Below are positions 5,112-5,776 of a DNA stretch of 5,776 bases, piece by piece (position 1 is the stretch's first letter; each line of letters begins with the position of its first letter). Made by a program: the position numbers and the translations under genes. Under the pieces are notes generated by a model. The model saw only the letters and a program-made list of their open reading frames with translations. It searched no databases and was not told the origin of the DNA. Origin of the DNA: Planctomycetaceae bacterium (lineage in GTDB: Bacteria; Planctomycetota; Planctomycetia; Pirellulales; Pirellulaceae); assembly GCA_024642765.1 (NCBI GenBank), contig JAHEAM010000267.1, forward strand, positions 1 to 5,776, given 5' to 3'.

Positions 5112-5776
5112 GCAACGATTCAAACTCTGCTGTCTCGAATTATTTCCGGCAATGGATTTCATTGTTCGATCGTGTTTGGTTTACTCCGGCTGCACCTCAA
5201 GTACTGAGCTTGATCCGCCTGCTGGCGGGTGCCGTGATTTTGTACACACATTTCGCATGGACTCGTGAACTCAAGACGTTTTTCGGGAGCGAATCGATCA
5301 TACCATCCAGCTATCGCGCCGACCTCAATACGGGCGTGTCTTTTGCGTGGAGTCATTTCGATTGGTTGCCAAACGACCATTGGCTGATACCCGTTCACAT
5401 TGTTGTCTTGACCATCATGTTCTTGTTCATGATAGGAGCCTGGACGAGAATTATGGGACTCTTGACGGCGTTCTTTGTTTTGTCGTATGCCAACCGGGCA
5501 GTAGGAGCGTTGTTTGGCCTTGATCAGATCAATTGTTTTTTGGCTTTCTATTTGGCGATTGGGCCCGCAGGAGCTGCCTATTCGGTGGATGCTTGGTGGC
5601 GTGCACGAAAAGGGAGGGGGGGGGCGTTGCCGAGCGTGATGGCCAACATTTCTTTTAGATTGATTCAGATGCACATGTGCGTTGTTTATTTCTTTGCTGG
5701 TGTCGGAAAGCTCCAAGGTGACACGTGGTGGAATGGCACGGCGATTTGGTTGGCGTTCGCAAGCAACGAATATCAG
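5108..5776 (+). CDS. HTTM-domain membrane protein (vitamin K-dependent gamma-carboxylase-like), N-terminal part
   Basis: The frame from the ATG at 5108 stays open for 223 codons to the right edge, so the 3' end is missing. The start overlaps the upstream stop as ATGA, which fixes it. Hydrophobic segments lie at about 31-49, 92-111, 114-137, 139-157 and 184-200. Recognisable HTTM landmarks are 'LIRLLAGAVILYTH' (35-48), 'YANRAVGALFGLDQINCFLAFYLAIGP' in parts (127-153), and 'RLIQMHMCVVYFFAGVGKLQG' in parts (184-204) followed by DTWWNGTAIW (205-214). The HTTM family includes the four-helix region of gamma-glutamyl carboxylase. The AGVGKL segment (197-202) resembles AGVKKL of the human enzyme, placing K201 at its proposed catalytic base. 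Most bacterial members have no known reaction, so carboxylase activity is not claimed. A run of nine G residues lies at 5616-5624 in a cytoplasmic or loop GRGGA segment. Confidence 0.88.
   Translation, partial: MSNDSNSAVSNYFRQWISLFDRVWFTPAAPQVLSLIRLLAGAVILYTHFAWTRELKTFFGSESIIPSSYRADLNTGVSFAWSHFDWLPNDHWLIPVHIVVLTIMFLFMIGAWTRIMGLLTAFFVLSYANRAVGALFGLDQINCFLAFYLAIGPAGAAYSVDAWWRARKGRGGALPSVMANISFRLIQMHMCVVYFFAGVGKLQGDTWWNGTAIWLAFASNEYQ

Noticed and set aside
5159..5716. Long minus-strand open frame opposite the HTTM gene
   Set aside because: Low-complexity, Pro/Arg/Gln-rich translation with no membrane or domain signature; the plus strand has a clear HTTM protein.

Overview
The window looks like chromosomal DNA from a planctomycete, probably of the Pirellula/Rhodopirellula type. 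The strongest evidence is a secreted Gly/Ser-rich protein ending in two copies of what I recognise as the planctomycete-specific TIGR03000 domain. A secreted isoaspartate methyltransferase with an added C-terminal domain, a CAAX-protease-related protein of the exosortase-associated type, and mostly weak Shine-Dalgarno signals fit the same group. These assignments come from motif reading, not from a database search. I see no RNA genes, insertion sequences, CRISPR arrays or phage genes.

Layout. Positions 1-447 (+) hold the 3' end of an O-antigen-ligase/polymerase-like membrane protein. It converges on a CPBP/CAAX-type intramembrane protease gene at 507-1286 (-) with all three family motifs. A 141-bp divergent spacer separates that gene from 1428-2666 (+), which encodes an exported protein-L-isoaspartate O-methyltransferase fused to a beta-rich, carbohydrate-binding-like C-terminal region. 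A roughly 300-bp spacer carries a strong-looking extended -10 promoter (2868-2895). It is followed by the TIGR03000 protein (2965-4167), which is closed by a textbook intrinsic terminator (4212-4245). Directly after the terminator come a candidate promoter and a perfect 10-bp inverted repeat (4273-4303). A tightly coupled gene pair follows: a single-pass membrane protein of unknown function (4329-5111) and an HTTM-domain (vitamin K-dependent gamma-carboxylase-like) integral membrane protein. The second gene starts at 5108 through an ATGA overlap and runs off the right edge.

How the genes relate. Nearly everything here concerns the envelope: polysaccharide assembly, membrane proteolysis probably tied to protein sorting, repair of aged exported proteins, a secreted repeat protein, and a membrane HTTM unit. 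The transcription signals suggest at least four separate units rather than one operon. The least understood part, and the best candidate for an undescribed system, is the right-hand pair. The HTTM protein keeps a lysine that aligns with the proposed catalytic base of gamma-glutamyl carboxylase. Its partner has a short cytoplasmic tail, one membrane anchor and a soluble domain I cannot assign. Both genes contain long G homopolymers whose slippage would truncate the product.
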